DNA from: Parapedobacter deserti
GTDB taxonomy: Bacteria > Bacteroidota > Bacteroidia > Sphingobacteriales > Sphingobacteriaceae
NCBI RefSeq assembly: GCF_042646065.1
Contig: NZ_JBHRTA010000038.1
Location: 558,001 to 622,000, forward strand
Length of the DNA: 64,000 bases
Direction: 5' to 3'
Shown: one piece after another, positions 42,040 to 51,040 of the stretch
How the letters are laid out: each line of letters begins with the position of its first letter
Position numbering within the stretch: position 1 is the first letter of the stretch
Translations under genes and position numbers: made by a program
The notes under the pieces: model-generated
Databases searched by the model: none
Told to the model about the DNA's origin: nothing
What the model saw: only the letters and a program-made list of their open reading frames with translations

Positions 42040-43377
42040 CTAGCGTAATCTTGTTTTCAGTGATGCCATAACTAATCCTCCTGACAGTACGGCGAAACCC
42101 AGTGAGGTGGGTTGTGCCCATTGTCCTTGTAGCACGTTTAAGGCCGAAAAACTAAGCAACAGCCAAGGTAGTCCATTGCCGGTTGCCAGGCTGTTGAAAG
42201 ACAGCATACCCAATTTGGACACGGTGAATATGCGCAAAACAATTATCATCATGCCAAGGAAAAAGCCCATTTCGCCGATCACCCGCCCCCATTCGCCCTC
42301 GGATATCAGGAACGTAAGTTTGCCGGACAATAGCATTGCTCCAACGTTTGTTCCCATACCTAAGCCATGGCCCCAAAACGGAATATCCTGTTCGCCGAAT
42401 ACCGCCGTATACATACCGCCTAAAAACCGGTCTACTAAGACGCCTTCCATACCTCCTTCTGATTCATTGGCTGCTTCAAAACGAGCCATAAACGCTGCTG
42501 TTGCTGTTTGAAAAAATGCAAAACTTTGAAGTATAGCTACTAGAATGGCGAACGACACCAATGCGATAACCAGCGATTTCAATAGACGGGGACGTTTAGC
42601 TATGACAAATAGGGTGAAAATGAACGATACGCCTACCTGAAAAAGCAACGCCCGGCTGATGGACAACGGAATGGCGGCCAACAATCCAATGCTTGCCAAT
42701 AATAAGACCCAGCGGCTGACGGCTTTATCCTTATACAGCCAGAACTGTATAATGAAGGGGGCAAGCATCCCGTAAAATAAGGTGGTCCCGTTTGTAAAGG
42801 AAAATGTACCGGGCGGTCTTGCAAAACCTAACGCTCCACTGAATCCCGCCCCTTCCACATCGCCGCCGACCCCCCTATTTACCCAGGCGGACTGAGGACT
42901 GTAGAACTGGAAAGCAATAAGAATGGTCATCGGTATGGCGATCCATACCATCGCTTTCCCAATTTCAGCCACGTCCTGCCGGCGGAACACCTTTCCGATG
43001 AGGAACATGAATGGCACATGTATGACAAGAATCCTCAGCCCGTAAACGGCTACTACTATGTTTCCATGCGCAAAAATAAGGGTGACAAAGAAGGAGATCA
43101 ATGCGGTCAGCATAAAACCGATCATTAGCCCATTCTTAGGAAATACGCCTTTATGATAGGCGATGATCAGTAATGCCAATGCTATCGGGTCGCGTACGAT
43201 TAGTAAAGGGTTTGCCAATGACGGTAAAAACCACTTCCTAAGTGCACCTTCAAAAATCAGTAACAGAAAATACAGCCAGATACCCCGTTTAAGCAGCAAA
43301 ACCAACCGCTCGTGTCTCTTTTTTGCGTGCATGCTTATCGCAGGGGCTTCAAAAGCTGTAGAGAATACCGATGCCAT
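42040..43377 (-). CDS. Wzy-like O-antigen/exopolysaccharide polymerase
   Basis: A 445-residue integral membrane protein with about 11-12 hydrophobic helices and one larger periplasmic loop (about residues 285-335, containing ANESEGGMEGVLVDRFLGG). Polymerases have poor sequence conservation, so the call rests on topology, the R/G-rich loop and its location among glycosyltransferases with Wzx, Wzc and Wza in the same operon. It is the only such candidate in the locus. It would join repeat units on undecaprenyl diphosphate in the periplasm. Start ATG at 43375-43377. Confidence 0.82.
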   Translation of the reverse strand: MASVFSTAFEAPAISMHAKKRHERLVLLLKRGIWLYFLLLIFEGALRKWFLPSLANPLLIVRDPIALALLIIAYHKGVFPKNGLMIGFMLTALISFFVTLIFAHGNIVVAVYGLRILVIHVPFMFLIGKVFRRQDVAEIGKAMVWIAIPMTILIAFQFYSPQSAWVNRGVGGDVEGAGFSGALGFARPPGTFSFTNGTTLFYGMLAPFIIQFWLYKDKAVSRWVLLLASIGLLAAIPLSISRALLFQVGVSFIFTLFVIAKRPRLLKSLVIALVSFAILVAILQSFAFFQTATAAFMARFEAANESEGGMEGVLVDRFLGGMYTAVFGEQDIPFWGHGLGMGTNVGAMLLSGKLTFLISEGEWGRVIGEMGFFLGMMIIVLRIFTVSKLGMLSFNSLATGNGLPWLLLSFSALNVLQGQWAQPTSLGFAVLSGGLVMASLKTRLR

Positions 43378-43381
43378 AGTA

Positions 43382-44611
43382 TTATCCAGTTACAGTGACT
43401 TCCTTTATTTTTTCAGCTAGCTCCCTGCCATATACCGGCCACGGCCGTTTCCTCGCTGATTCCAAGGCAGCCAGCCCGTTAGCTTTAATCATCATGGGAT
43501 TTGACAACAACCGCTCGATTTGTGCTATCAAAGCCGGGGTACTTCCCGCGTCAACTAACCAACCGTTGTCATCATGCGTTATCAGGTCCGGTCCCGCAGT
43601 TCTATGGGTGGTAATGACCGGCGTGCCTTGTGACATCGCTTCGGTAATCACCAGTCCAAACCCTTCAAATAGGGATGGAAAGACCAAGACATCGTGTTCG
43701 CGCATTAAGGCGATTACATCACGATGGGGCAATGACGGGATCCATCGATGCTGCTGTAATCCGGCTTCCAAGGGAACGCATTTTTCGGCGGTTTTCCTTC
43801 CTACGATCGTCAATTCCACGTATGGCTTTAAATAGTCCACCGCTTCCAGCACATTGGCTATTCCTTTTCGTTGGGACAGCCCACCAACAAACAGCAGTTT
43901 CAGTTTCTGGCCTGAAAGTATGCTGTAAGGTTTGCCGTTTGCAATCTCAGGGAAACCATAAGGAATTACGTCGATTGGCGGCAACTTCCCCGGATACAAG
44001 GCCAAGCTACTTTTTGTAAAAGTGCTGGCGACAAAAATATGGTCCGCTAGTGCCAATTCTGCGTCTTTCCGTCTGAGTTTTCGATCTGAATCCTTTAGTC
44101 CGGTCAACGTCGCGGACCACTCGGGCCGGTTTATCCGCTCGGCAGCCAACAGTTGATGCATGGCACGCCAGTAACCTATTGGTAAATCATATAAACATCT
44201 GATATTCGGTTTCGCCGCTTGAAAACTTGCTAGTGCTCCGTCTTCATAAGCATATATGGCGTCAAACGCTTTTGTATTTCTGGCTACCTTTTTATCCAGC
44301 GCATGATAAATTCGGTCGATGCAGAACCTTCCGTTTTCATGTTTAACAAAAGAGGTCAGCTTCGCTTTTTCGGAAAGCAACCTGCAGAGTTCGTTTGCCG
44401 GGTACGCCTGGGTATACGGTTTTAGCGCCGCTGCGTATGTTCGCTTGCGAAACTCCTTAAGTGGGCCGACACCCGAAATACCGTAAGCAAGTGTCCCAGG
44501 GAATAGCGCAATAGTTGTGTAGAACGAACCCAATAGTCCCGCTTGCAATAAGCCTTCCACCGCATTTCTGACGTTGGCGTTGCCTGTAGGATGGGCAATT
44601 GACACTCTCAT
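43382..44611 (-). CDS. Group 4 glycosyltransferase
   Basis: A 409-residue GT-B enzyme. The long N-terminal domain begins VSIAHPTGNANVRNAVEGL. LLFVGGLSQRKGIANVLEAV marks the donor domain, and SLFEGFGLVITEAMSQGTPVI carries EX7E. The unusual N-terminal segment with CLYDLPIGYWRAMHQLLAAE resembles a subgroup of exopolysaccharide transferases seen in cyanobacteria and Bacteroidota. It is 10 bp after the next upstream transferase gene. Confidence 0.88.
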   Translation of the reverse strand: MRVSIAHPTGNANVRNAVEGLLQAGLLGSFYTTIALFPGTLAYGISGVGPLKEFRKRTYAAALKPYTQAYPANELCRLLSEKAKLTSFVKHENGRFCIDRIYHALDKKVARNTKAFDAIYAYEDGALASFQAAKPNIRCLYDLPIGYWRAMHQLLAAERINRPEWSATLTGLKDSDRKLRRKDAELALADHIFVASTFTKSSLALYPGKLPPIDVIPYGFPEIANGKPYSILSGQKLKLLFVGGLSQRKGIANVLEAVDYLKPYVELTIVGRKTAEKCVPLEAGLQQHRWIPSLPHRDVIALMREHDVLVFPSLFEGFGLVITEAMSQGTPVITTHRTAGPDLITHDDNGWLVDAGSTPALIAQIERLLSNPMMIKANGLAALESARKRPWPVYGRELAEKIKEVTVTG

Positions 44612-44621
44612 GGATATATAA

Positions 44622-45674
44622 TTACTGTGTTAGGGCATGTTTGATAACTGCCAGATACCGCTTCGCGACCACTTCCGGGCAATGATTAGCTAAATGTTTG
44701 CTACTGCTTTCCTGAAGTTGATTGCGTTTCTGTTCATCTTCGATCAGTGCTTTTGTTATTAGAAAGAAATCATGCTGGTCGTTTCGCTTAAATGTGATTC
44801 CGGCAGATCCCACTGCATCCGGTAGGCCGCCCCCATCGGATACGATGGGTATACAACCACAAGCCATCCCTTCCAGAGCAACGTTGCCAAAGGGTTCTTC
44901 CCATTTAGAGGGCACGAGTATAAAGTGATGCTCATTTAAGGTGCGCACTAGTTCATCCCCTTTTAACGGGCCGGTGAAGTTGATTAAATCCGTCAAATTT
45001 AATCGTTGGACCAGCTGTTCCAATGGTGATTTTTCAGGACCGTCACCAATGATCGTCAGTTTTAAACCAGTGGTGCCCGGTAAGCCGGAAGCTTGCCATA
45101 AAGCCTCGTCTTGTTTTAACTGACGAACCAATTGTATGGCCATGTCTGCCCCCTTATCAGAAACCAGCCTTCCGACGAAAGCAAATGCTTTATTTCTATG
45201 GATCGCGGACATTTTCCTGAATAGATCTTTCCGATATGGGTTGCCTATTACTACACACTTCGGGTGTGTCGATTTCTTAATGGCTTCGCTTACGGCGATT
45301 ATGCCGTTGGCTTTAGCCACTGATAGCCGCTTTAGCTTGTCCTGAGGGGCTATCCGGCCATCGGTGCGTCGGATAAAAGTCCTGACGGCCACCACCCGTT
45401 TCTTTTTTGGAAAAATGAGGGCAGGCCAGGAGAGCCGAAGGGAGGGGTTGTTCTCGAATACCACATCCGCCCATGTGATTTGACGGATAAGGTCCAACAT
45501 TGATGGATTCCGGATCACCGGAAAATTCATCCGCTCCTCACCCTGGAACGTGGTGTGCGTGACGAGCCGCACCTGCATTCCCAACCTATGGAATTCCGTA
45601 GCGAGCACCTCAGAGTTGACTTCGATGCCCCCGATGTCCGGATAGAATTTATGCGAAAGGATCAGAATCTTCAT
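44622..45674 (-). CDS. Group 4 glycosyltransferase
   Basis: A 350-residue GT-B enzyme. It begins MKILILSHKFYPDIGGIEVN, with the GGxE loop of GT4 acceptor domains. AFAFVGRLVSDKGADMAI and PSKWEEPFGNVALEGMACGC (EX7E) form the donor site. Length is slightly short but no domain is missing. It starts 2 bp after the upstream gene. One glycosyl transfer in the repeat unit is expected. Confidence 0.9.
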   Translation of the reverse strand: MKILILSHKFYPDIGGIEVNSEVLATEFHRLGMQVRLVTHTTFQGEERMNFPVIRNPSMLDLIRQITWADVVFENNPSLRLSWPALIFPKKKRVVAVRTFIRRTDGRIAPQDKLKRLSVAKANGIIAVSEAIKKSTHPKCVVIGNPYRKDLFRKMSAIHRNKAFAFVGRLVSDKGADMAIQLVRQLKQDEALWQASGLPGTTGLKLTIIGDGPEKSPLEQLVQRLNLTDLINFTGPLKGDELVRTLNEHHFILVPSKWEEPFGNVALEGMACGCIPIVSDGGGLPDAVGSAGITFKRNDQHDFFLITKALIEDEQKRNQLQESSSKHLANHCPEVVAKRYLAVIKHALTQ

Positions 45675-45676
45675 GG

Positions 45677-46801
45677 TCAGCTATTGTCGTTTAGATTATT
45701 GGCCAACTGTGTAGCAACGACCGGCAACAAACTTTGGTAGGGTGTCTCCGATTTTTTCTGCTGGAAAGCCGCTGATAACTCGTTAATTATCAATTGTTTT
45801 CTGAACCCATAGTCGATATGGTCTTCGCCCGGCCGCCAGTTAAACACCCATACAGGCAGTCCATGCTCCAGCATTGCAATAGCTGTTCCGCTTTTTCCGA
45901 TATATCGCGGGCTTACGCGGCTGATGCCGATATCCATCTGCTGCATAATGACGCTGATTCTGGCCGTGTTTTCAATGAAGCCAAGGTCGATTACTGAAAA
46001 CTTCGGGCCGAATGCCATTTCCAGTTCGCTTAGCGCCCTGAGGTATTCTTCTTTGCGTTGCGACGGTGCCGCGATAATATATAGCGAGATAGCTGCAGTT
46101 GCCAGTGCCCTTTTAAGGGCGTCTACGATATCGGGAAAATTTTCAGGTTTTGGTGCGGCTCCGAAATGCAACAGGTTGAAACGCCTACCGTCGGTTTCAT
46201 TTATCTGGTGACCGATTGCCCCGTCGTTATAGGGAATGTTTCCGAACAACCCGAGAATGGCCGCATTGGCTCCTATTCGGCGCAGTCTGGTGACGTATTC
46301 CGAGATGGACGTATGAATGACTCGTGGTCTTATTGACCGGACAAGGCGTCTGATGATTAACGATTGCAATGTGCTCAACAAGCCATAGAATCGGTCTCCG
46401 TGCTTTTCCACCCACAACTCGTGAAACATGATGTGCCATTTTTTGTCTCTGCCGAGGTTTTTTAGTTTGTCCGGCAAAATATAGGGCAATCCTTTATCGT
46501 GAAATGAGTAAGGAACAAATTGCAGGCTAAGCCAATCAGGCCCATGATCGTCAATGAAATCGCCAGCCTTTCTGATCCGATGCCGCCATTTCATGTTGTT
46601 GGATAGCCGCAGGGTGTGTATTGTTTTTTCATCGGGCAGCTGGCTTTCGATGAAGTGATGTCCGTGTAAATGTTTATCATGGAGCGCGATAATGGAGACA
46701 CTGTGACCCTCTGCCGCGAGTGCCGCGGAAAGAAGGCTGGTGTAATCGCCGACACCATCCTTGCCGGGTTCTAGGCTGCCGCATATGAAACATACTCTCA
46801 T
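45677..46801 (-). CDS. Glycosyltransferase-like protein (GT-B, divergent)
   Basis: A 374-residue protein. The N-terminus FICGSLEPGKDGVGDYTSLL is typical of GT4-like acceptor domains, and the Rossmann-like second half begins FNLLHFGAAPKPENF. In place of the normal EX7E motif it has SRVSPRYIGKSGTAIAMLEHG, so the donor-binding Glu pair is not clear. It could be an active transferase with a divergent site, or an accessory subunit. It lies between an ordinary GT4 gene and a pyruvyl-transferase-family gene, 21 bp after the latter. Confidence 0.78.
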   Translation of the reverse strand: MRVCFICGSLEPGKDGVGDYTSLLSAALAAEGHSVSIIALHDKHLHGHHFIESQLPDEKTIHTLRLSNNMKWRHRIRKAGDFIDDHGPDWLSLQFVPYSFHDKGLPYILPDKLKNLGRDKKWHIMFHELWVEKHGDRFYGLLSTLQSLIIRRLVRSIRPRVIHTSISEYVTRLRRIGANAAILGLFGNIPYNDGAIGHQINETDGRRFNLLHFGAAPKPENFPDIVDALKRALATAAISLYIIAAPSQRKEEYLRALSELEMAFGPKFSVIDLGFIENTARISVIMQQMDIGISRVSPRYIGKSGTAIAMLEHGLPVWVFNWRPGEDHIDYGFRKQLIINELSAAFQQKKSETPYQSLLPVVATQLANNLNDNS

Positions 46802-46822
46802 GACTGTCGGTTTAATTTGTCT

Positions 46823-47737
46823 TCAATTCCGCTGCGTGGGTTGGTACGTTCTTTTTATGTCGGATAATATATCCAAGAGCTGGTCCGTTTTGGCGTTAAA
46901 AATTTCATCTTTACTCATGGTGGGTTCTTCCTGTACCAGGGCACTGAGTGCGGCGATGCTTTTTTTCCTGACGAACAGCTGCTGATACCGGTCCATTAGT
47001 CTTTTGCTTAGCCCAATTACCTGTTGAGGCAGCATATTCCGGGTTTTTTTTCGAAGCTTATGCTCAAATGCTTCGTCGTACCGTTGGAGCGAGGGTAACT
47101 TACGGGCGTGGTAGTCCATCTGAAGCGATTGTGTCCAATCGCTCCACTTGAAATCATCAATGAATTGATAGGTTTTGACAGGGATCCAGGGTATACGCAG
47201 CGCATCGGCCACAATGGCGAAATGCATGGCTTCTGCTATAACCATTTCTGACTGCAGAATCTGGTCAATGACCGCGTTGATGGGCGTTCGTGGACTCACG
47301 TAGTGTATACCGCATTCAGCACAGATATCCGCCCACGAATAAATATATTCACTGGTCCAATGCGGCATGTAGGACACCTTATACCGTTTTGCCTGCGTTG
47401 GGAAGTGAAACTCCCGGAGCAGTGCCGCGCCGTCGGTGACCGCAAGGTTAGCATCCAGTTTCAATGCCTTGGCGGTAAGCGGACCTCTCACACAATAAAA
47501 CTTATAGGAATCATCAATCGCTACGGGGCCGTATTTCCTGGCGTATGCCGGCGAGTAGCCACTGCTAAAAATTATCTTGTTTTTGGCATGCTTCATCATA
47601 TCAAATCCAATAATCGAGCCTATTCCGAAAAAGTCGGTCTCATCGTCTTCATCAAAGAAAGAAGGTAAGACGTTATTAAAAATCATCGGATTCAAAGCAT
47701 CTCCGAAATTATCGCCGTCGAAGTATCGTAGTCTCAT
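46823..47737 (-). CDS. Polysaccharide pyruvyl transferase family protein (ExoV-like)
   Basis: A 304-residue protein. The N-terminal motif LRYFDGDNFGDALNPMIF is characteristic of the ExoV-like branch of the pyruvyl transferases, and VRGPLTAKAL matches the central conserved RGP block. MVIAEAMHFAIVADALRIPW corresponds to the S-x-H-hydrophobic block. Family members add pyruvate ketals from phosphoenolpyruvate to sugar residues, giving the polymer negative charge. The C-terminal 60 residues are helical and variable. A second, unlike family member is encoded 1 kb upstream (48694-49752). Confidence 0.87.
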   Translation of the reverse strand: MRLRYFDGDNFGDALNPMIFNNVLPSFFDEDDETDFFGIGSIIGFDMMKHAKNKIIFSSGYSPAYARKYGPVAIDDSYKFYCVRGPLTAKALKLDANLAVTDGAALLREFHFPTQAKRYKVSYMPHWTSEYIYSWADICAECGIHYVSPRTPINAVIDQILQSEMVIAEAMHFAIVADALRIPWIPVKTYQFIDDFKWSDWTQSLQMDYHARKLPSLQRYDEAFEHKLRKKTRNMLPQQVIGLSKRLMDRYQQLFVRKKSIAALSALVQEEPTMSKDEIFNAKTDQLLDILSDIKRTYQPTQRN

Positions 47738-47752
47738 GGTATGGATTATATG

Positions 47753-48697
47753 CTATTTGTACTTTATGATCAGTCCCCGCAAAAGCATCAACAGGCTCTT
47801 TACCGTGCCTGGCGAAAACAGGTGACTTCTGTAGGGCTCCCCCAATAAAATGCGCATTGCTTCCCTCGGTTTATTGAACAAAATGGCTTGTCTCAATGCC
47901 CTCGGGGAAATATTTGATAATCGTATTTTGCGGTAATCGACCGGCTTGTCTGCAGGATAGGGCAACGCCTCCAGTATTCGGAAAGACCGGTAACCCCAAT
48001 CGTCTTTTGTGCTTCTGTTTATCGAATCGTGGCTGAGCCGGTATGTCGAAACATATTCATTGAGGAAATAGAACTTGGCACCTGCATTGGCAAGATTGAT
48101 GCCGAAAGCAAAGTCGCACGCGTTTCCAACGCCGATTTTTTTCGGATAACCGATGTTTTTTACATAGTCCATGTTTACCAGGAAACCATTCATTGGAATC
48201 TGCTGCATGATAGCGGAGTCCAGGGATGTCAATACGCTCCCCTCATAGTCGGCTGTTTTGAAGTAAGATGCCATGTCCCGCTCCGTTCGTTCCGTAAGTA
48301 CTTCGCCATCATGTGTCGTTATATACTGCTTGCCAATCACCAGATGAATGTCGGAATGTGTTTCAAAAGGCTTGGCCATTAGCTCAAGGGCATTAGGCAA
48401 CAGCGTATCATCGTCATGAAGCAACAGAAATTTATCTCCGCTAGCTTTTTTGATAAGCATATCTACGTTGTCGTTTTGCCCTAAGCCAGGCTTATTGTGG
48501 TGATAGTTTATTTTTATAGCTGCAGTGTTTCCGGCAAATATACGTGCGACCAGTTTTTCGGATAATTCATTGTTTGAATCATCTCCGATCAGAATTTCAT
48601 ATGGTTTACGTGTCTGCGCAAGACAACTTTCTATGGCCGCTAAAAGCAATTCGGGTCGATTGAATGTGGGGATGGCAATCGATACGTTCATCGTCAT
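47753..48697 (-). CDS. Family 2 glycosyltransferase
   Basis: A 314-residue GT-A enzyme. VSIAIPTFNRPELLLAAIES is the N-terminal nucleotide-binding motif, ILIGDDSNNE the next strand, and LLLHDDDTLLP carries the metal-binding Asp cluster. The C-terminal 90 residues are helical. Two ATGs (48697 and 48691) are possible; the first overlaps the upstream stop as ATGA. It adds one sugar to the repeat unit, unspecified. Confidence 0.9.
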   Translation of the reverse strand: MTMNVSIAIPTFNRPELLLAAIESCLAQTRKPYEILIGDDSNNELSEKLVARIFAGNTAAIKINYHHNKPGLGQNDNVDMLIKKASGDKFLLLHDDDTLLPNALELMAKPFETHSDIHLVIGKQYITTHDGEVLTERTERDMASYFKTADYEGSVLTSLDSAIMQQIPMNGFLVNMDYVKNIGYPKKIGVGNACDFAFGINLANAGAKFYFLNEYVSTYRLSHDSINRSTKDDWGYRSFRILEALPYPADKPVDYRKIRLSNISPRALRQAILFNKPREAMRILLGEPYRSHLFSPGTVKSLLMLLRGLIIKYK

Positions 48698-49752
48698 GAA
48701 TTCATAGCATTAAAAAAGTTCGCTGCTTCTTGCTCTTGGACCGCCTTTAGTGCGATAAGCCGCCCACTTATCCGAGGCCAGTCGAACGTTTCTCGTTGGC
48801 GGAAGGAGGACAAGATATGGTCCGCAGTGATTTTCGCAGGCAGGCTGCCTTTTTCTTCCAGGCCGATACTGCCAAGCAGGTCATCATGCTTGTCTTTGTA
48901 GTTGATCGCAATAAACGGTACATGGCACAAGGCCGCTATGGCGATGAAGTGCAGCCTTAACCCGGCGGCAAACAGGTAGTCGGAGAAAATTTGTTTGGCC
49001 TCTGTAAATGTTCGGGGGATAGGCAGCAACCTCAGTTCGGGAATTGCAGCTTTAATTCCGGTAGCCTCGTTGCAGTCGATTTCGTGTAGCGGGAGAAAAT
49101 GAACTTCGTATCCTTCCGTGACGAGCTGTCTGGAAAACTTGATTAACTCATTTTTGGAATGCTCTCTTCCATCGAAAAGATGATGAGCGCCGAAATTTAT
49201 TAACACTTTTTTCGGCTTTTCTTTCGGCGCGACCGGATCATACATACAAAAACATGCATCTCCGATGATGTTTCTCTGCTTTTTTACGGCAGCGAGTATT
49301 CGTTCGTAAGACAATTTACCCCTTATCCCCCCAAAGCTGTTGGTCACTAACATGTGGTTCCATAGCTCCTCAAAGTTGATCGTTGAGGTAACACCGGTGC
49401 CATGGAAAAAAATCGGGGTATTGGATGCGTTCAGACTGCGTATAAAGCGCTTTTCTGCAAAGTAAGGGCCAATCAAGGTGCCTCCACCAACGACAATACC
49501 TGCGATACGCCGCTTAAACAATGTTCGGTAAAGCTTTACATATAACGGGCTGTGATGCAACACGGGCAACAGGACCGTCCCACTGAACAGCGTTTTTGCG
49601 CTTTCAAATACCAGTTCATCTCCGAAGTTTCTATCTCCGAGAAACCCATAGTATGCGAGTACTCGTTTTTTTGAAAAATACAGCTGCCAAAAGGAGGGGA
49701 AGTGTCCGTAAAAGTAGGCTCTTAGAACGTATTTTTTGATTTTTTTAAGCAT
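48694..49752 (-). CDS. Polysaccharide pyruvyl transferase family protein (CsaB-like)
   Basis: A 352-residue protein. LAYYGFLGDRNFGDELVFES is the N-terminal family motif, IAGIVVGGGTLIGP the Gly-rich strand, and FGGIRGKLSYERI the RG block. DYLFAAGLRLHFIAIAALCHVPFIAI ends the donor domain, with the AGxRLH signature of CsaB-type enzymes. It should add a pyruvate ketal to a polymer sugar. The frame extends to 49800, but ATG at 49750-49752 overlaps the flippase stop by 8 bases and removes an unrelated Cys-rich tail. Together with 46823-47737 it suggests a doubly pyruvylated or mixed-ketal polymer. Confidence 0.88.
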   Translation of the reverse strand: MLKKIKKYVLRAYFYGHFPSFWQLYFSKKRVLAYYGFLGDRNFGDELVFESAKTLFSGTVLLPVLHHSPLYVKLYRTLFKRRIAGIVVGGGTLIGPYFAEKRFIRSLNASNTPIFFHGTGVTSTINFEELWNHMLVTNSFGGIRGKLSYERILAAVKKQRNIIGDACFCMYDPVAPKEKPKKVLINFGAHHLFDGREHSKNELIKFSRQLVTEGYEVHFLPLHEIDCNEATGIKAAIPELRLLPIPRTFTEAKQIFSDYLFAAGLRLHFIAIAALCHVPFIAINYKDKHDDLLGSIGLEEKGSLPAKITADHILSSFRQRETFDWPRISGRLIALKAVQEQEAANFFNAMNS

Positions 49753-51040
49753 GCTTCGTTTTCTTGATGACATGGTAAAAGTAAAGCAACCGCAGGCCAT
49801 AGATCGTGGCAGTTGTCGTTATCGCATAGAGGATAACCCCTTTGATTTCCGAGATCGGAAAAATAAATGCGGCACCCACCTGAACGAACACCGTGGTGGA
49901 GATAAACAGTGCCGGTGGAACTATCAATCCTTTGGAAGCCATTAGGCTGTTAGTAGCTTGCCCGATTATGGTAATGCAACCGCTGATCGAAATTAACAAC
50001 AGTTCGGCGTTTAATCCTTGATATTCCGGTCCCAAAACAAAGAGGATCGGATCGGACAGCAAATAAACCAACGAAATGATGAACAAGCTCGTCAAAAAAA
50101 GAATCAGCTGGCTTCCGGCAAAATAGGTTAACAAAACTTTCTTTGTATCGGGAAGTTTAGCGAAGCGCGGGACGGCAAGCGTACCGAAGACCGTGGTTAC
50201 TATGGCAAACGAAGCCGAAATCCTCCCGAGGGCACCAAAGCTGGCCAACGCGTCCGTATTGCCAAAGATAGAAATGAGCCAAATGGTGACCTGACCTGAT
50301 ATGCAATAGTAGACGGAAGCGGGCAGCACACGGCGCACAACGTTGAGAATGGAGCTCCGTACAGCGTTGTCTGAATACTGGTTCTGGTCGGCCAAGTTTG
50401 AAGACAGTTTGCGCAGTCGTATGTTGCCCAGTATTCTTGGGATGCCATTGGCCAGAAGTGCCACGAAGGTCCAAGGCCAGGCAAGCAGTGCCAAGGCAGC
50501 GAAGACCAGCCGTTGCAGGGCAACCATAAAGTGGTTCTGTTGTAAAGGTTTGATGTCTTGATGGAGTTTTAGCGCGGTCTGATAGATGGTGTCCGAAAGC
50601 GTCGCAAAAAATGCCGGCACAAGGGCTGCTACAATCAATATGCACTGCAGCGCACTGGCACCGTGCTGGGACAGTAGAAAGATAAGTATTGGTATCGCAA
50701 TGATTAAGCTTCCAAATGCAAATCGCTTCCGAAGGTCCAATCCTGTTGCTAATACGATCCCCAATTTGGTTTTGTCCTTCCAAACCTTGCCGCCCTCAGC
50801 CATCGTACCGCTGCTAATCCCCCCATCCGCTAACACAGTCATCATGCCGAGCATCGTATTCGCCAATGTATAGTAAGCATATTCTTCTTTTGGGAGCAAT
50901 CGGACGATCATGATACCACAAGCCATGGTAAAAACCTGAACGAGTACCTGAGCACCGCCAGTAAGTGATATCAACTTGCCCCATCGTGATGCCTTCGCAA
51001 ACCCGGGGTGTTTAATCATATGATTGATCGAGCCTTTCAT
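49745..51040 (-). CDS. Wzx-like polysaccharide flippase
   Basis: A 431-residue membrane protein with 12 predicted helices of the MATE/MOP superfamily. The first helix pair (SLTGGAQVLVQVFTMACGIMIV, then YAYYTLANTMLGMMTVLADGGI) is typical of Wzx/RfbX proteins. It flips the undecaprenyl-linked repeat unit across the inner membrane for Wzy. It is the only flippase candidate in the operon. Start ATG at 51038-51040 shares one base with the gmd stop. Confidence 0.9.
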   Translation of the reverse strand: MKGSINHMIKHPGFAKASRWGKLISLTGGAQVLVQVFTMACGIMIVRLLPKEEYAYYTLANTMLGMMTVLADGGISSGTMAEGGKVWKDKTKLGIVLATGLDLRKRFAFGSLIIAIPILIFLLSQHGASALQCILIVAALVPAFFATLSDTIYQTALKLHQDIKPLQQNHFMVALQRLVFAALALLAWPWTFVALLANGIPRILGNIRLRKLSSNLADQNQYSDNAVRSSILNVVRRVLPASVYYCISGQVTIWLISIFGNTDALASFGALGRISASFAIVTTVFGTLAVPRFAKLPDTKKVLLTYFAGSQLILFLTSLFIISLVYLLSDPILFVLGPEYQGLNAELLLISISGCITIIGQATNSLMASKGLIVPPALFISTTVFVQVGAAFIFPISEIKGVILYAITTTATIYGLRLLYFYHVIKKTKHA

